Shown piece by piece: positions 1 to 8,959 of a DNA stretch of 61,011 nt. Position 1 is the stretch's first letter. Every line of letters begins with the position of its first letter. The notes below the pieces were generated by a model. The model was not told the DNA's origin, made no database searches, and saw only the letters and a list, made by a program, of their open reading frames with translations. Both the position numbers and the translations under genes were made by a program. Origin of the DNA: Clostridia bacterium (GTDB lineage Bacteria; Bacillota; Clostridia; Oscillospirales; CAG-272); NCBI GenBank assembly GCA_028720145.1, contig JAQYLJ010000052.1, positions 1 through 61,011 on the forward strand, in the 5' to 3' direction.

Positions 1-26
1 GGGAATACGGTTGTGCATGATCTGTT

Positions 27-411
27 GTAGGGCGGGGGCTTGCTCCCGCCGCGGTATTTCGTAGGGCGTGCTCAATGGCTCCCTCCGGGAGGGGGCTGCC
101 GCGGGGTGCGCGGCTGGGGGAGAGTGCGTAAAGAAAAGAGGTACTAAGTCGTCACCCCTGCAACAGCCGGCTCCTTCCGTCACGGCTCTGCCGAGCCACC
201 TCCCTCCCGGAGGGAGGCATCACCCTCTCCGTCACGCTTGCGCGTGCCACCTCTCCCAAAGGGCGAGGCACTTTTCGGCGGGAGCAAGCCCCCGCCCTAC
301 GATATAGAACTTTCTCACTTCGTCGCGAGCCGAAACTTCACCTTACGGCGGGAGCAAGCCCCCGCCCTACGATAAGGAATTATCTCACTTCGTCGCAGAC
401 GAAACTTCACT
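27..411. repeat. Non-coding GC-rich repeat mosaic
   Basis: No credible gene lies in 1-440. A 25-base unit occurs at 27-51 and, as an exact reverse complement, at 276-300 and 346-370. The last two copies sit inside a longer direct repeat with a 70-base period (276-341 and 346-411), in which the 25-mer is followed by a similar tail that includes the shared word TCTCACTTCGTCGC. Between the outer copies are other GC-rich short palindromes (for example around 205-225). The small open frame at 68-307 is low-complexity translation of this repeat. Confidence 0.75.
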
Positions 412-440
412 GCGGCGCATCGCGCCGCCATGCGCCGCCC

Positions 441-1259
441 CTATCCCCGTGCAGGATTCTTTTTGATGAAGATGGTGACCTCGACCCCGTCCTCGACCTC
501 GCGCTTCTCACAGTCGGTTTTCATCCCCGCCTCGCGCATGATATGGAGCGCGCGGTCGAGGGAATTGTAGAAGAGACGCAAATCTCCTATCGACCCCTTG
601 ACCGTCTTTTTCCGACCGCCCCCCGCGCGCTTTAAGAGTTTCTCCACATAGGTTTCGGTCTGCGAGACATTGAGGGAGCGGGAGATGACATGGTTGAGCG
701 CCGCCCGCCGTGCCGCAGGGTCGTTCAGGCGCAGAAGCGCGCGCGCGTGCCGTTCGGTCAGACCCGCCGCCATGAGGTCCTGCTGCTCGTCCTCCGTGAA
801 GCGCAAGAGACGGAGCTTGTTCGCGATATACGACTGTGAGACCGAGAGACGCTCTCCGAGCTCTTCTTGGGTCACCCCGAATTGCTTGAGTAGCATCGAG
901 ATGGCGGCCGCCTCTTCAAACGGGGTGAGGTCCTTGCGTTGGAGATTCTCGATAATGGAGATTTCCGCACTCTCCTCGTCACTTGTAAAAAGCACCCGAC
1001 AGGGCACGCGTGTGATCCCCGCAAGGATAGCCGCACGCATTCGGCGCTCGCCCGCGATGAGTTCATAACAGTCACACCCGCCCTCGACGCGCTTCCGCCT
1101 GACCGAGAGCGGCTGTAACACGCCGTAACGGCGGATGCTGTCCGCGAGTTGATACAGCTCGTCCTCCGAGAAGTCCCGCCGCGGCTGTGCGGGATTCGGG
1201 CGGATGAGCGCGGGGTCGAGCGTCACGAGATTTTGTTCCGAGAGTACCTTGCATTCCAT
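441..1259 (-). CDS. noc: ParB/Spo0J family protein, Noc-like nucleoid occlusion factor
   Basis: A 272-residue ParB-fold DNA-binding protein that would bind parS-like or Noc sites on the chromosome and take part in segregation or in keeping the division septum off the nucleoid. The N-terminal ParB CTPase region carries GERRMRA (about 70-76) and ENLQRKDL (about 104-111), followed by a helix-turn-helix near 129-152. The region after the HTH (TERHARALL, then SLNVSQTE) and the short C-terminal domain look more like Bacillus Noc than Spo0J; the length also matches Noc. The start at 1259 is chosen because GGAGG lies 8 bases upstream; the longer frame beginning at 1292 has no ribosome site. It is divergent from the SpoVB-like gene. 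Noc versus Spo0J cannot be settled without a tree. Confidence 0.85.
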   Translation of the reverse strand: MECKVLSEQNLVTLDPALIRPNPAQPRRDFSEDELYQLADSIRRYGVLQPLSVRRKRVEGGCDCYELIAGERRMRAAILAGITRVPCRVLFTSDEESAEISIIENLQRKDLTPFEEAAAISMLLKQFGVTQEELGERLSVSQSYIANKLRLLRFTEDEQQDLMAAGLTERHARALLRLNDPAARRAALNHVISRSLNVSQTETYVEKLLKRAGGGRKKTVKGSIGDLRLFYNSLDRALHIMREAGMKTDCEKREVEDGVEVTIFIKKNPARG

Positions 1260-1408
1260 ATCCTGTTCCTCCGCATTCATGCTAGCATACAAAACAGGCG
1301 AAACAAGTCATAACATGAGAGCCGGTTAGAGAATTTTTCGGGCGGGTTTTACATAGATTGTTAAGAATCCACGGGACTGCCCGCGGTACCGACGAGCGGG
1401 AGGAAACT

Positions 1409-2947
1409 ATGTCGAAGCGTATGCGTGAATTTATCAAAAACGGCTGTTTTCTCTCGGTGGCAGCACTCGTCATGCGGACGGTCGCGGTCAGTTACCACGC
1501 CTATCTCGCCGAGAGCATCGGCGCGGAGGGAATGGGACTTTTCGCACTCGTGAACAGTCTCTACGGATTCGCCGTCACTTTCGCGACCTCGGGGATACAA
1601 CTCGCGGTGACCCGTCTCGTCTCCGAATGTCTCGGGCGCGGGGAGCCGAACGCCGCGCGCGGCGCACTTCGCCGTGCGACACTCTATGCGCTGATTTTCT
1701 CGGGCGTCGGCAGCCTGGTACTGCTCGTCGGGGCGGACTTCTTCGGTCGGGTGGTGCTCCGCGACGCGCGGACGGTGCTGTCCATCCGCTTGCAGGCGCT
1801 GACGCTCGTTCCTGTCGCGCTCTCTGTCGTGATGAGCGGATATTTCACGGCGGTGCGTAGAGTTCTCGGCAACTCCCTGACGCAGATGGCGGAGCAGGGG
1901 ATGCGGATTTTCTGTACGGTCTACCTGCTCGGTCTGTGTCTGCCGCGCGGAATGACATATACCTGCGCCGCGGTGGTCGGCGGTGCCGCCATCGCACAGT
2001 TCCTCAGTTGCGGCGCTCTCGCGGTGCAGTACCTGATTGACCGCCGCCGCCATGTATGGGGCAAGGGCGGAAGCACCGAGGGGCTGACACCGCGGCTGTT
2101 GCATATCGCCCTGCCGGTCGCGTTCTCCGCCTATATTCGCTCGGGTCTGCTCACCGTCGAGCATCTGCTCATCCCCCGTGCCCTGACCCGCGGCGGGCGG
2201 AGCATGGAGGAAGCGCTCGCCTCCTACGGGGTGCTCGATGGCATGGCGCTCCCCGTGGTGTTCTATCCCATGGCGGTCCTCACCTCTTTCGCGGGACTGC
2301 TGATTCCCGTGTTCGCCGAGCATCGCGCCCGCGGGGAACAGACGCGGATCGACCGCATCGCCTCCCGCACTCTGCACCTCACCACCGTCTTCGCCATCGG
2401 GTGCATGACTGTCCTTTTCGTCTTTGCGGGCGACTTCGGCATGGCGCTCTATCACAGTGAGGAAACGGGCGCGCTCATTCGTCTGCTCGCGCCGGTTGTC
2501 CCCCTTATGTTCCTCGACCATGTGACCGACTGCGCGCTCAAAGGGCTCGGGGAGCAGGTCTATACCATGTGGGTCAATATCGGAGACTCGCTCATCAGCA
2601 TTCTGCTCGTGTTGTTGATTCTGCCATCGCAGGGGGCGGTGGGGTATGTCTATGTCATTGAGATCGCCGAAGCGCTCAACTTCGCGTTCAGTTTGGCACG
2701 GCTCGTGCGGGTGACCCGTATCCGCTATTCTTTTCTCAAATCGTGGGTGTTCCCGCTTTTGACCGCGGTCGTGACCGCGTTTGGCGTGCGCTCGCTTCTG
2801 CGCCTTGACCCCATGACTGTCGGGGTCTTTTGGCTGATGCTCGAAGTGGTCTTCGCGTTCGCCGTCTATTTCGGACTGCTCGCGCTTCTCTCGGGTACGC
2901 GGCATATTCTGCACCGTTCGGAGGATACGGCGCTTGACATTCTGTAA
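1409..2947 (+). CDS. SpoVB-like polysaccharide/lipid flippase (MATE/MOP superfamily)
   Basis: A 512-residue integral membrane protein with about 13-14 predicted hydrophobic segments, of the MOP flippase superfamily that includes SpoVB (lipid II or spore-cortex precursor export) and MurJ. The start MSKRMREF is preceded by GGGAGG at the right distance. The N-terminus, with a basic patch then a long membrane segment (FLSVAALVMRTVAVSYHAYL), is typical of Clostridial SpoVB proteins. The protein should move undecaprenyl-linked sugars across the membrane. The gene is monocistronic: a strong promoter for the next gene overlaps its last codons. Assignment to SpoVB rather than to a general Wzx-type flippase rests on overall resemblance only. 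Confidence 0.8.
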   Translation: MSKRMREFIKNGCFLSVAALVMRTVAVSYHAYLAESIGAEGMGLFALVNSLYGFAVTFATSGIQLAVTRLVSECLGRGEPNAARGALRRATLYALIFSGVGSLVLLVGADFFGRVVLRDARTVLSIRLQALTLVPVALSVVMSGYFTAVRRVLGNSLTQMAEQGMRIFCTVYLLGLCLPRGMTYTCAAVVGGAAIAQFLSCGALAVQYLIDRRRHVWGKGGSTEGLTPRLLHIALPVAFSAYIRSGLLTVEHLLIPRALTRGGRSMEEALASYGVLDGMALPVVFYPMAVLTSFAGLLIPVFAEHRARGEQTRIDRIASRTLHLTTVFAIGCMTVLFVFAGDFGMALYHSEETGALIRLLAPVVPLMFLDHVTDCALKGLGEQVYTMWVNIGDSLISILLVLLILPSQGAVGYVYVIEIAEALNFAFSLARLVRVTRIRYSFLKSWVFPLLTAVVTAFGVRSLLRLDPMTVGVFWLMLEVVFAFAVYFGLLALLSGTRHILHRSEDTALDIL

Positions 2948-2962
2948 GAAGCTTGATATAAT
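2934..2962 (+). promoter_or_regulatory. Sigma-A type promoter for the CNNM pair
   Basis: TTGACA at 2934-2939 and TATAAT at 2957-2962 are separated by 17 bases. The -35 box lies inside the 3' end of the flippase gene, so the downstream gene pair is a separate transcription unit. Confidence 0.8.
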
Positions 2963-3009
2963 GCTTTTCGTATAACTATTTTACGATATAAAGGAGTGTG
3001 GTTTTTTCC

Positions 3010-4347
3010 ATGGACCCCAGTTGGTGGCAGGTCATCGGTTATTTGGCGATGCTTCTTTGCAGCGCATTTTTCTCCGCGTCGGAGAACGCGCTGGCCGCCT
3101 CAAATGTCATTAAGTTACGCACTTACGCGGAAGAGGGGAGACGGGGAGCCAAGACGGCTCAACGCCTCGTCGAGAATTTTGAGAAGACATTAACCACCAT
3201 TCTGATCGGGAATAATATCGCAAATGTCGGGGGCGCCGCGCTCGCGACGGTTTTCGCTTTTGACAAGGCTAAGGATGCGCTCGCAGCCGGACGGCTGAGT
3301 GACGGTGTCCTGACAGTCATTGTCACCGTAGTGACGACCGTCGTGGTTTTTCTTTTTGCGGAAATGACCCCCAAGAGCGTTGCGCTCGCGTTCCCGGAGC
3401 GGCTCGCCTGCGCGTTCGCGCCCATTCTCCGATTCTTAATGATTTTGTTTGCCCCGCTCGCTTGGATTTTCGGCGGGATAGGGACCCTCTCGCGTAAGAT
3501 ATTCGGCGGGAAACCGGAACCCACCGTCACCGAGGAAGAGCTGTCCGCCATGTTCGAGACGGCGGAGGAAGAGGGGACGCTCGATGAAGACCAGGAGGAC
3601 CTGTTACAATCCGCGCTCGAGTTTTCCGAGACGACGGTCGCGGATGTCCTGACCTTGCGCGACGATGTCGTGGGCATCAAACTGGGCATGACCTATGATA
3701 CCGTCATCGGGATTCTCGAAGAGAGTAAGTATTCCCGTTTCCCGGTCTATGAGAACGACCTCGACCATATCATCGGGATTCTGCAAATCCGCAATTACCT
3801 CCGCGCCCACCTGAACGGGGAGCGCCTGTCGCTCAAACAACTCTGCACCCCCGCCTTTTATACCACTTTGGACGCGGGGATTCACGACCTGCTCCGCGAG
3901 ATGAGCCGTGCGAAAGCCACGATGGCAGTGGTGCGCGACCCCGCGACCGGGAAGACCCTCGGGATCGTCACCATCGAGGACTTTCTCGAAGAGCTCGTCG
4001 GGGAAATCTTTGACGAGGACGATGTGGTGAACGAGCGGTTTATGAAACTGGGCGGGAACTATTTCCGCGTCAGTGCCGACTGCACCATCGGGGAAATGTT
4101 CCGCGAAATGTCCTATACCGGACGGGTCAATATGAGCCGACTGAAAACCGTCGGCGCGTGGGTACAGGAGACCCTCGCCCATACGCCCGAGGTCGACGAT
4201 ACCTTTGTCTGGCGCGACCTCACCGTCACGGTCACCGACCTGACGGACGACGGGAAACTCGCGTATGTGGAGGTCAAACTGGCGAACGAACTGCTCGACA
4301 GCGTGACCGCCCCCAACCCCGTGGAAGAGGGAGGTGAGGACGCATGA
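3010..4347 (+). CDS. CNNM/CorC-type hemolysin family protein (DUF21-CBS-CorC)
   Basis: A 445-residue membrane protein of the CNNM/CorC family, linked to magnesium or other cation efflux; the hemolysin name is historical. It has an N-terminal DUF21 membrane domain of about four helices (residues 5-165), two CBS motifs (about 200-320, with SKYSRFPVYE and GIVTIEDFLEELVGEI) and a C-terminal CorC/HlyC domain (about 340-430). ATG 3010 follows AAGGAG at 2991-2996, a rather long 13-base spacing; a GTG at 2998 is too close to it. Its stop overlaps the start of a paralogue, so the two probably form a heteromeric or duplicated system. Confidence 0.85.
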   Translation: MDPSWWQVIGYLAMLLCSAFFSASENALAASNVIKLRTYAEEGRRGAKTAQRLVENFEKTLTTILIGNNIANVGGAALATVFAFDKAKDALAAGRLSDGVLTVIVTVVTTVVVFLFAEMTPKSVALAFPERLACAFAPILRFLMILFAPLAWIFGGIGTLSRKIFGGKPEPTVTEEELSAMFETAEEEGTLDEDQEDLLQSALEFSETTVADVLTLRDDVVGIKLGMTYDTVIGILEESKYSRFPVYENDLDHIIGILQIRNYLRAHLNGERLSLKQLCTPAFYTTLDAGIHDLLREMSRAKATMAVVRDPATGKTLGIVTIEDFLEELVGEIFDEDDVVNERFMKLGGNYFRVSADCTIGEMFREMSYTGRVNMSRLKTVGAWVQETLAHTPEVDDTFVWRDLTVTVTDLTDDGKLAYVEVKLANELLDSVTAPNPVEEGGEDA

Positions 4348-5636
4348 GTAAGGAAGAGATTATCGTGTTGTTCTTAATCGTCGGAACCGTCCTCCTCTCG
4401 GCGTTCTTCTCTTCGGTCGAGATCGCCTACACCTCGCTCAATAAACTGCGTCTCGAAGCGCTCGCGGAGAAAGGGAACCGCCGCGCCAAAGTCGCGAAGC
4501 GCTTGAGCGACCGCTACGATGTAAACCTCTCGTCCATCCTCATCGGGAATAACCTCGTGAACAACGCGGCGTCTGCGCTTGCGACCATGCTCGCGGTCGC
4601 GTGGGCGGCGAAGTCCACCCTCGGCGAGGGGACGACCACCACCATCACGAGTGCGATCATGACCGCGGTGCTGCTCATCTTCGGGGAAATCGTCCCGAAG
4701 ATCATCGCGAAACAGCACGCGCTCGGCTACGCCTGCCTGATGGCATACCCGCTCCAACTCATCTCTTGGCTCTTCTATCCCATCTCGTTTGTCGTGTCGA
4801 AACTTCTGAAAAAAGTGACCGACCGCGCGAGCGCGGCGAACGACAATGCCGTCACCGGAGAAGAACTCTCGGTGATGATCGAGACCGCGGAAGAAGAGGG
4901 AGAAGTGGACGAGGAGCAGGGAGAGCTCTTGCAGTCGGCGCTCGACTACCATGAGACGACGGTCGAGGACATATTGATTCCGCGGATTCAGGTCGAGGGG
5001 ATCGACATAGAGGACACTCCCGCCGAGATTCGGGAACAGTGTCTCCATACCGCCTACTCGCGTCTGCCCGTATATGAAGAATCGCTCGACCATATCATCG
5101 GGATTCTGACCGTCAACCACTATCTGAAAGCCGCGGCGGACGACCCGCTTACCCCGCCCGACCTCCGTGCGCTCGTCAATGAGACGACCTATGTACATAA
5201 GACGGCGAAACTGCCGAGCGTGCTCTCCACCATGCAGGAGAAACAGGTACATATGGCGGTCATCATGGACGAATACGGCGGGACGATGGGGATCGTCACG
5301 ATGGAGGATATCCTCGAACAGATTGTCGGGGATATATGGGACGAAAACGATGTGATCGCGCCCGACGATATTCGGGAAATCCGTGAGAACCTCTACGAAG
5401 TCGATGGGATGACCCCCATCTCCAACCTCTTTGAGCGGCTCGAACTCGATGACCGCGGGTTTGAGTCGGAATACACCACGGTCGGCGGCTGGGCGGTCGA
5501 GATGCTGGAAGAGGACCCCCACGAGGGCGATACCTTCACTTGGCGTTCTCTCACCGTCAAAGTGCTCGAAATGCACGATAACTTGGTGGGGAAAGTGGAA
5601 GTGTCCGTCGCCCCGCCGGAGGATGACGATGACTGA
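4344..5636 (+). CDS. CNNM/CorC-type hemolysin family protein, second copy
   Basis: A 430-residue paralogue of the preceding gene with the same order: DUF21 membrane domain (about 1-185), CBS pair (about 205-330; YSRLPVYEESLDHIIGIL and VIMDEYGGTMGIVTMEDILE) and CorC/HlyC domain (about 345-425). It begins with an ATGA overlap on the upstream stop and has its own GAGG site, indicating translational coupling. The second CBS keeps the family DEYGG motif, which the first copy has lost (it reads DPATGKTLG). One copy may therefore be regulatory or diverged in nucleotide binding; this is inference. Confidence 0.85.
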   Translation: MSKEEIIVLFLIVGTVLLSAFFSSVEIAYTSLNKLRLEALAEKGNRRAKVAKRLSDRYDVNLSSILIGNNLVNNAASALATMLAVAWAAKSTLGEGTTTTITSAIMTAVLLIFGEIVPKIIAKQHALGYACLMAYPLQLISWLFYPISFVVSKLLKKVTDRASAANDNAVTGEELSVMIETAEEEGEVDEEQGELLQSALDYHETTVEDILIPRIQVEGIDIEDTPAEIREQCLHTAYSRLPVYEESLDHIIGILTVNHYLKAAADDPLTPPDLRALVNETTYVHKTAKLPSVLSTMQEKQVHMAVIMDEYGGTMGIVTMEDILEQIVGDIWDENDVIAPDDIREIRENLYEVDGMTPISNLFERLELDDRGFESEYTTVGGWAVEMLEEDPHEGDTFTWRSLTVKVLEMHDNLVGKVEVSVAPPEDDDD

Positions 5637-6102
5637 TAGGGGGAGAATCTGCGCGTTTACCGGGCACCGCGCCGTGCCCGAACAGGAGCGGGACCGCATC
5701 CGAAAAGCGCTCGTCCGCACGGTGGAGTCTCTCTACGCCGACGGGTTTCGGACCTTCTGTGCCGGGGGTGCGATGGGATTCGACCGCATGGCGGCGGAGA
5801 CCGTCCTCGCCCTGAAACAGAAGTACCCCGACCTCCGTCTCGCCTTGGTGCTCCCCTGTCGGGATCAGGCGGAGCGATGGGAGCGGGAAGAGCGGGATAT
5901 TTATCTCCGTCAGATGCGTGACGCGGACGAAGTCGAGGTGCTCTCGGAGCGATACTATGACGGCTGTATGCGGGCGAGGAATCGGTCGCTCATCGACCGC
6001 GCAGAACATCTCGTCGCCTATGTCACCACATGCCGCAGCGGGTCGGCACAGACCCTCCGCATGGCGGAGGAGAAGGGTATCCCCGTGACCAATCTCGCGT
6101 GA
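5629..6102 (+). CDS. SLOG family protein (DUF1273/YpsA-like)
   Basis: A 157-residue protein of the SLOG (YpsA-related, DUF1273) Rossmann-like superfamily, proposed to bind nucleotide-derived ligands. The N-terminal CAFTGHR motif and the glycine-rich FCAGGAMGFDRMAAE segment are the family signatures. The start at 5629 is favoured because GGAGG is 6 bases upstream and lies inside the end of the previous gene (8-base overlap). It is the last gene of the CNNM unit and is followed by a strong terminator. No precise function is known for this family; B. subtilis YpsA affects cell division. Confidence 0.75.
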   Translation: MTDRGRICAFTGHRAVPEQERDRIRKALVRTVESLYADGFRTFCAGGAMGFDRMAAETVLALKQKYPDLRLALVLPCRDQAERWEREERDIYLRQMRDADEVEVLSERYYDGCMRARNRSLIDRAEHLVAYVTTCRSGSAQTLRMAEEKGIPVTNLA

Positions 6103-6142
6103 GGCAGAATCCCCAAACCAAAACACAAAACCGAATGCAAAA

Positions 6143-6182
6143 CAGGGTTACCGCGGTCTCGCGGTAACCCTGTACGGTTTTT
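6143..6182 (+). terminator. Rho-independent terminator after the SLOG gene
   Basis: A perfect 14-bp stem (6143-6156 with 6161-6174), loop GTCT, followed by ACGGTTTTT. Confidence 0.9.
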
Positions 6183-6254
6183 CGGGAAAAACAAAACCCC
6201 CGAGATTCTCATGGAAAATTGCGGGGAGAATCCCCGACATGAAAAAGCGGGGAA

Positions 6255-6287
6255 AAGAAAAAAGTCCGAGCGGGAACCCGCTCGGAC
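6255..6287 (-). terminator. Terminator of the YbjN-like gene
   Basis: An 11-bp stem (6264-6274 with 6277-6287) closes on a 2-base loop. Read on the minus strand it is followed by a T-rich run (the forward strand is A-rich at 6255-6263). Confidence 0.75.
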
Positions 6288-6293
6288 AGGGGA

Positions 6294-6767
6294 TTATTCT
6301 TCGAGTTTGGCTTTGAGGTCGCCGAGGGACATATTTCCCTTGGAGATGGCGAGCAGAATGTCGTTGTAGTCATCGACCGTACCGACCATGCAGTTCACCA
6401 TGTATTTCACGACATCGGTCGAGAGGTCACAGTCGCGGTAGGACTGTGCAATGCGATAGACGACCTGTCCGTCCGACATATCGTAGTCGAAACTGCCGTT
6501 GACGAGATACCAGTTGATCATCGTGGTGGCGACGGCGCCCTCGACGCGCTTCTGATCCCCGAAGTTGAAGGGGAGAACCGAGTGACCGCGAATCAGTCTG
6601 CGATCTTCGTCGATGCGGAGCACGATCGGAATGGAGAGGTCTTCACCGCGGAAAGAGGAGTTCAGCCGCATCTTTTCATCTTCGGTGGAGTACTTCCAGC
6701 CCTCCTTGTCAAATGCGCGGCTCAGGAGACTGTAATGCTGTTTTGCTTCTCTGGAATAATCGCTCAT
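6294..6767 (-). CDS. YbjN-domain-like small protein
   Basis: A 157-residue soluble protein resembling the YbjN / secretion-chaperone-like fold family (alternating beta-rich N-terminus, long C-terminal helices, ending GNMSLGDLKAKLEE). The start MSDYSREAK is chosen because GGAGG lies 7 bases upstream; the longer in-frame extension crosses the promoter. No catalytic motif is visible. YbjN proteins are described as regulators or chaperones of uncertain target, so no function is claimed. It stands alone, with its own promoter and terminator, divergent from asparagine synthetase. Confidence 0.55.
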   Translation of the reverse strand: MSDYSREAKQHYSLLSRAFDKEGWKYSTEDEKMRLNSSFRGEDLSIPIVLRIDEDRRLIRGHSVLPFNFGDQKRVEGAVATTMINWYLVNGSFDYDMSDGQVVYRIAQSYRDCDLSTDVVKYMVNCMVGTVDDYNDILLAISKGNMSLGDLKAKLEE

Positions 6768-6867
6768 GGGATACCTCCGAAAAATGTTTTTGAGAAAGAC
6801 ACAAATGGGCGACACCGAAAAGCGTGACTGTGGCGTACAGCCATTTTGTATTTCCCTTGCAGATACT

Positions 6868-6896
6868 ATTATTGCACACTTGTTTAGGTTTGTCAA
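6868..6896 (-). promoter_or_regulatory. Promoter of the YbjN-like gene
   Basis: On the minus strand TTGACA (6891-6896) and AATAAT (6868-6873) are separated by 17 bases, about 100 bases upstream of the chosen start. Confidence 0.65.
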
Positions 6897-6993
6897 CAGA
6901 AATAGACATGATTTCTCACGAGTTTCGTGACTGAAACCCGCTTAAGCGCATACAATGGTACAGTGTAAAGAGAAAAACGAGGGGGATACCGAT

Positions 6994-8820
6994 ATGTGTT
7001 CCATTTGCGGCATATACGCACAGGGCGGCGTGGGGATCGGCGGATTTGCGACGGTGAGAGAGATGAGCCGCGCGATGGCGCACCGCGGACCCGACGGAGA
7101 GGGCGGTTTCTCGGGCGGGAATGTGGGGCTCCACCATAACCGCCTCGCGGTCGTCGATGTCACGGGCGGCGCGCAACCCATGACGGTCGTGCGAGAGGGA
7201 AAACGCTATATCATCGTCTATAACGGCGAGCTTTACAATACCGATGAGCTCCGCGCTTCGCTCGAAAAAGAAGGGGTCAGGTGTCGGACGCACTCGGACA
7301 CCGAGGCGCTGGTCTACGCCTACGCCGTTTGGGGCGAGGACTGTCTCGACCGCCTGAACGGGATTTTCGCATTCTCCATCTATGACGACTTCAACCGCTG
7401 TCTCTTCTGCGCCCGCGACCGCCTCGGGGTAAAGCCGTTTTTCTACTGCGAGACGGACGGGAAATTCCTGTTCGCCTCCGAGGTGAAAGCTCTGCTTCGC
7501 TCCCCGAGTGTGAAACCCGCGCTCGACGCGGTCGGACTTTGGCAGCTTCTCTATCTTGCGCCCGTGACCCTGCCCGGGAGCGGCGTGTTCCGCGACATTC
7601 GGGAACTACTCCCCGGGGAGTGCTGCCGCGTGGACGCGGACGGGGTACACAGGCGGAAATACTGGACGCTCACCGTGCGCCCGCACACCGATTCCGATGA
7701 CGAGACGGTGGCGCATGTACGGCACCTCTTCGTCGATGCGGTACGGCGACAGCTGGTCTCGGATGTCCCGCTCTGCACCTTCCTCTCGGGCGGGCTCGAC
7801 TCTTCCGCCGTCAGCGCGGTCGCGGCGGAGAAATATCGCGAAGAGGGGAGAGTGCTCTCGACCTATTCGTTCGAGTATGAGGGAAACACCTACGCGCCGA
7901 CCCTCTTTCAGCCGAATCCCGATGACGCTTATGCTCGCCTGATGGCGGAGCACCTCGGAACCGACCACACCGTCCTCACCGCCTCGTCCGACGAGACTGC
8001 AGACGCGCTTTTGCCCGCGCTCCTCGCGCGGGATTTCCCGGGGCAGGCGGATATTGACTCGTCGCTCTACTATTTCTGCGGGCGGGTGCGGGAGAGACAC
8101 ACCGTCGCGCTCTCGGGGGAGTGCGCGGACGAAATCTTCGGCGGGTACCCGTGGTTTTACCGCCCCGAAATGCTCGCGCGCGACTTCTTCCCGTGGATTC
8201 ACGACCCGACCGCCCGCATCGGGCTCTTCGACCCGCGCGTCACCCGTGCGGAAGAGGGGTACGCCTATCTTTCCGAGGTCTACCGAAATGCGGTCGCCGC
8301 GACCCCGCTCGACGGGTCGGAGAGCGAGGAAGACCGCACCGCCCGCATCGCGACCAAACTGTCGGTCGATTACTTTATGGTGAACCTTCTTGAACGGAAA
8401 GACCGCATGAGCATGGCGCACGGTCTCGAGGTGCGTGTCCCGTTCTCCGACCATCGGATTCTCGAATATGTCTATCAGGTACCGTGGAGAATCAAGTTCG
8501 CGGGCGGTGTCGAGAAAGCCCTGCTCCGAAATGCCATGACGGGGTATCTCCCGCCCGAGATCCTTTACCGCAAGAAGAGCCCGTACCCCAAAACCCATAA
8601 CCCCGCCTATGAGAATCGCGTGCGGGGGCTGCTGTTCGAGCGGCTCCGTCGGAAGAACTCGCGCTTGGCGTCTCTTTTGCGCCCGGGCGCGGTCGATGCG
8701 CTCGCAGCAGGGGACGACATCACTTGGCTCGGACAGCTCATGTCCCGCCCGCAGCTCTATGCGTGGCTGTATCAGTTCGATTGTTTCCTCGAAAAATACG
8801 AGGTCACGCTCGCGATTTGA
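6994..8820 (+). CDS. asnB: Asparagine synthase (glutamine-hydrolysing)
   Basis: A 608-residue glutamine-dependent asparagine synthetase: glutamine supplies ammonia that amidates an AMP-activated aspartate. The start at 6994 is fixed by biology, because the mature protein must begin with the nucleophile Cys2 (MCSICGIY). The N-terminal class II amidotransferase domain covers about 2-210, with HRGPDGEGG and YNGELYN motifs. The C-terminal synthetase domain has the PP-loop SGGLDSS near residues 266-272, followed by SGECADEIFGGYPWF. GAGGGGG lies about 8 bases upstream. It is followed by a terminator and appears monocistronic. Confidence 0.95.
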   Translation: MCSICGIYAQGGVGIGGFATVREMSRAMAHRGPDGEGGFSGGNVGLHHNRLAVVDVTGGAQPMTVVREGKRYIIVYNGELYNTDELRASLEKEGVRCRTHSDTEALVYAYAVWGEDCLDRLNGIFAFSIYDDFNRCLFCARDRLGVKPFFYCETDGKFLFASEVKALLRSPSVKPALDAVGLWQLLYLAPVTLPGSGVFRDIRELLPGECCRVDADGVHRRKYWTLTVRPHTDSDDETVAHVRHLFVDAVRRQLVSDVPLCTFLSGGLDSSAVSAVAAEKYREEGRVLSTYSFEYEGNTYAPTLFQPNPDDAYARLMAEHLGTDHTVLTASSDETADALLPALLARDFPGQADIDSSLYYFCGRVRERHTVALSGECADEIFGGYPWFYRPEMLARDFFPWIHDPTARIGLFDPRVTRAEEGYAYLSEVYRNAVAATPLDGSESEEDRTARIATKLSVDYFMVNLLERKDRMSMAHGLEVRVPFSDHRILEYVYQVPWRIKFAGGVEKALLRNAMTGYLPPEILYRKKSPYPKTHNPAYENRVRGLLFERLRRKNSRLASLLRPGAVDALAAGDDITWLGQLMSRPQLYAWLYQFDCFLEKYEVTLAI

Positions 8821-8882
8821 GTCTGTCTGCCGAGTCGAGTCCATGCGCCCTAAAACCTCCTTGTTGCCTTATCTTGAAATTT

Positions 8883-8909
8883 GCCCGCCGTGCCCGGCGG
8901 GCATTTTTC
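8883..8909 (+). terminator. Terminator after asnB
   Basis: A 7-bp GC stem (GCCCGCC with GGCGGGC, 8883-8889 and 8896-8902) followed by ATTTTTC. Confidence 0.8.
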
Positions 8910-8959
8910 TTGCGCGCACGACGCGTTTGTGCTATATTGAAAGAAAAAGGAGATGCGGC

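Noticed and set aside
68..307. 79-codon open frame near the left end
   Set aside because: Lies wholly inside the repeat mosaic, with low-complexity product and no ribosome site.
1361..2914. A 517-codon open frame on the minus strand opposite the flippase gene
   Set aside because: Its product is very rich in Glu, Arg and His, with no motif or ribosome site; it is a GC-rich shadow of the real membrane protein gene.
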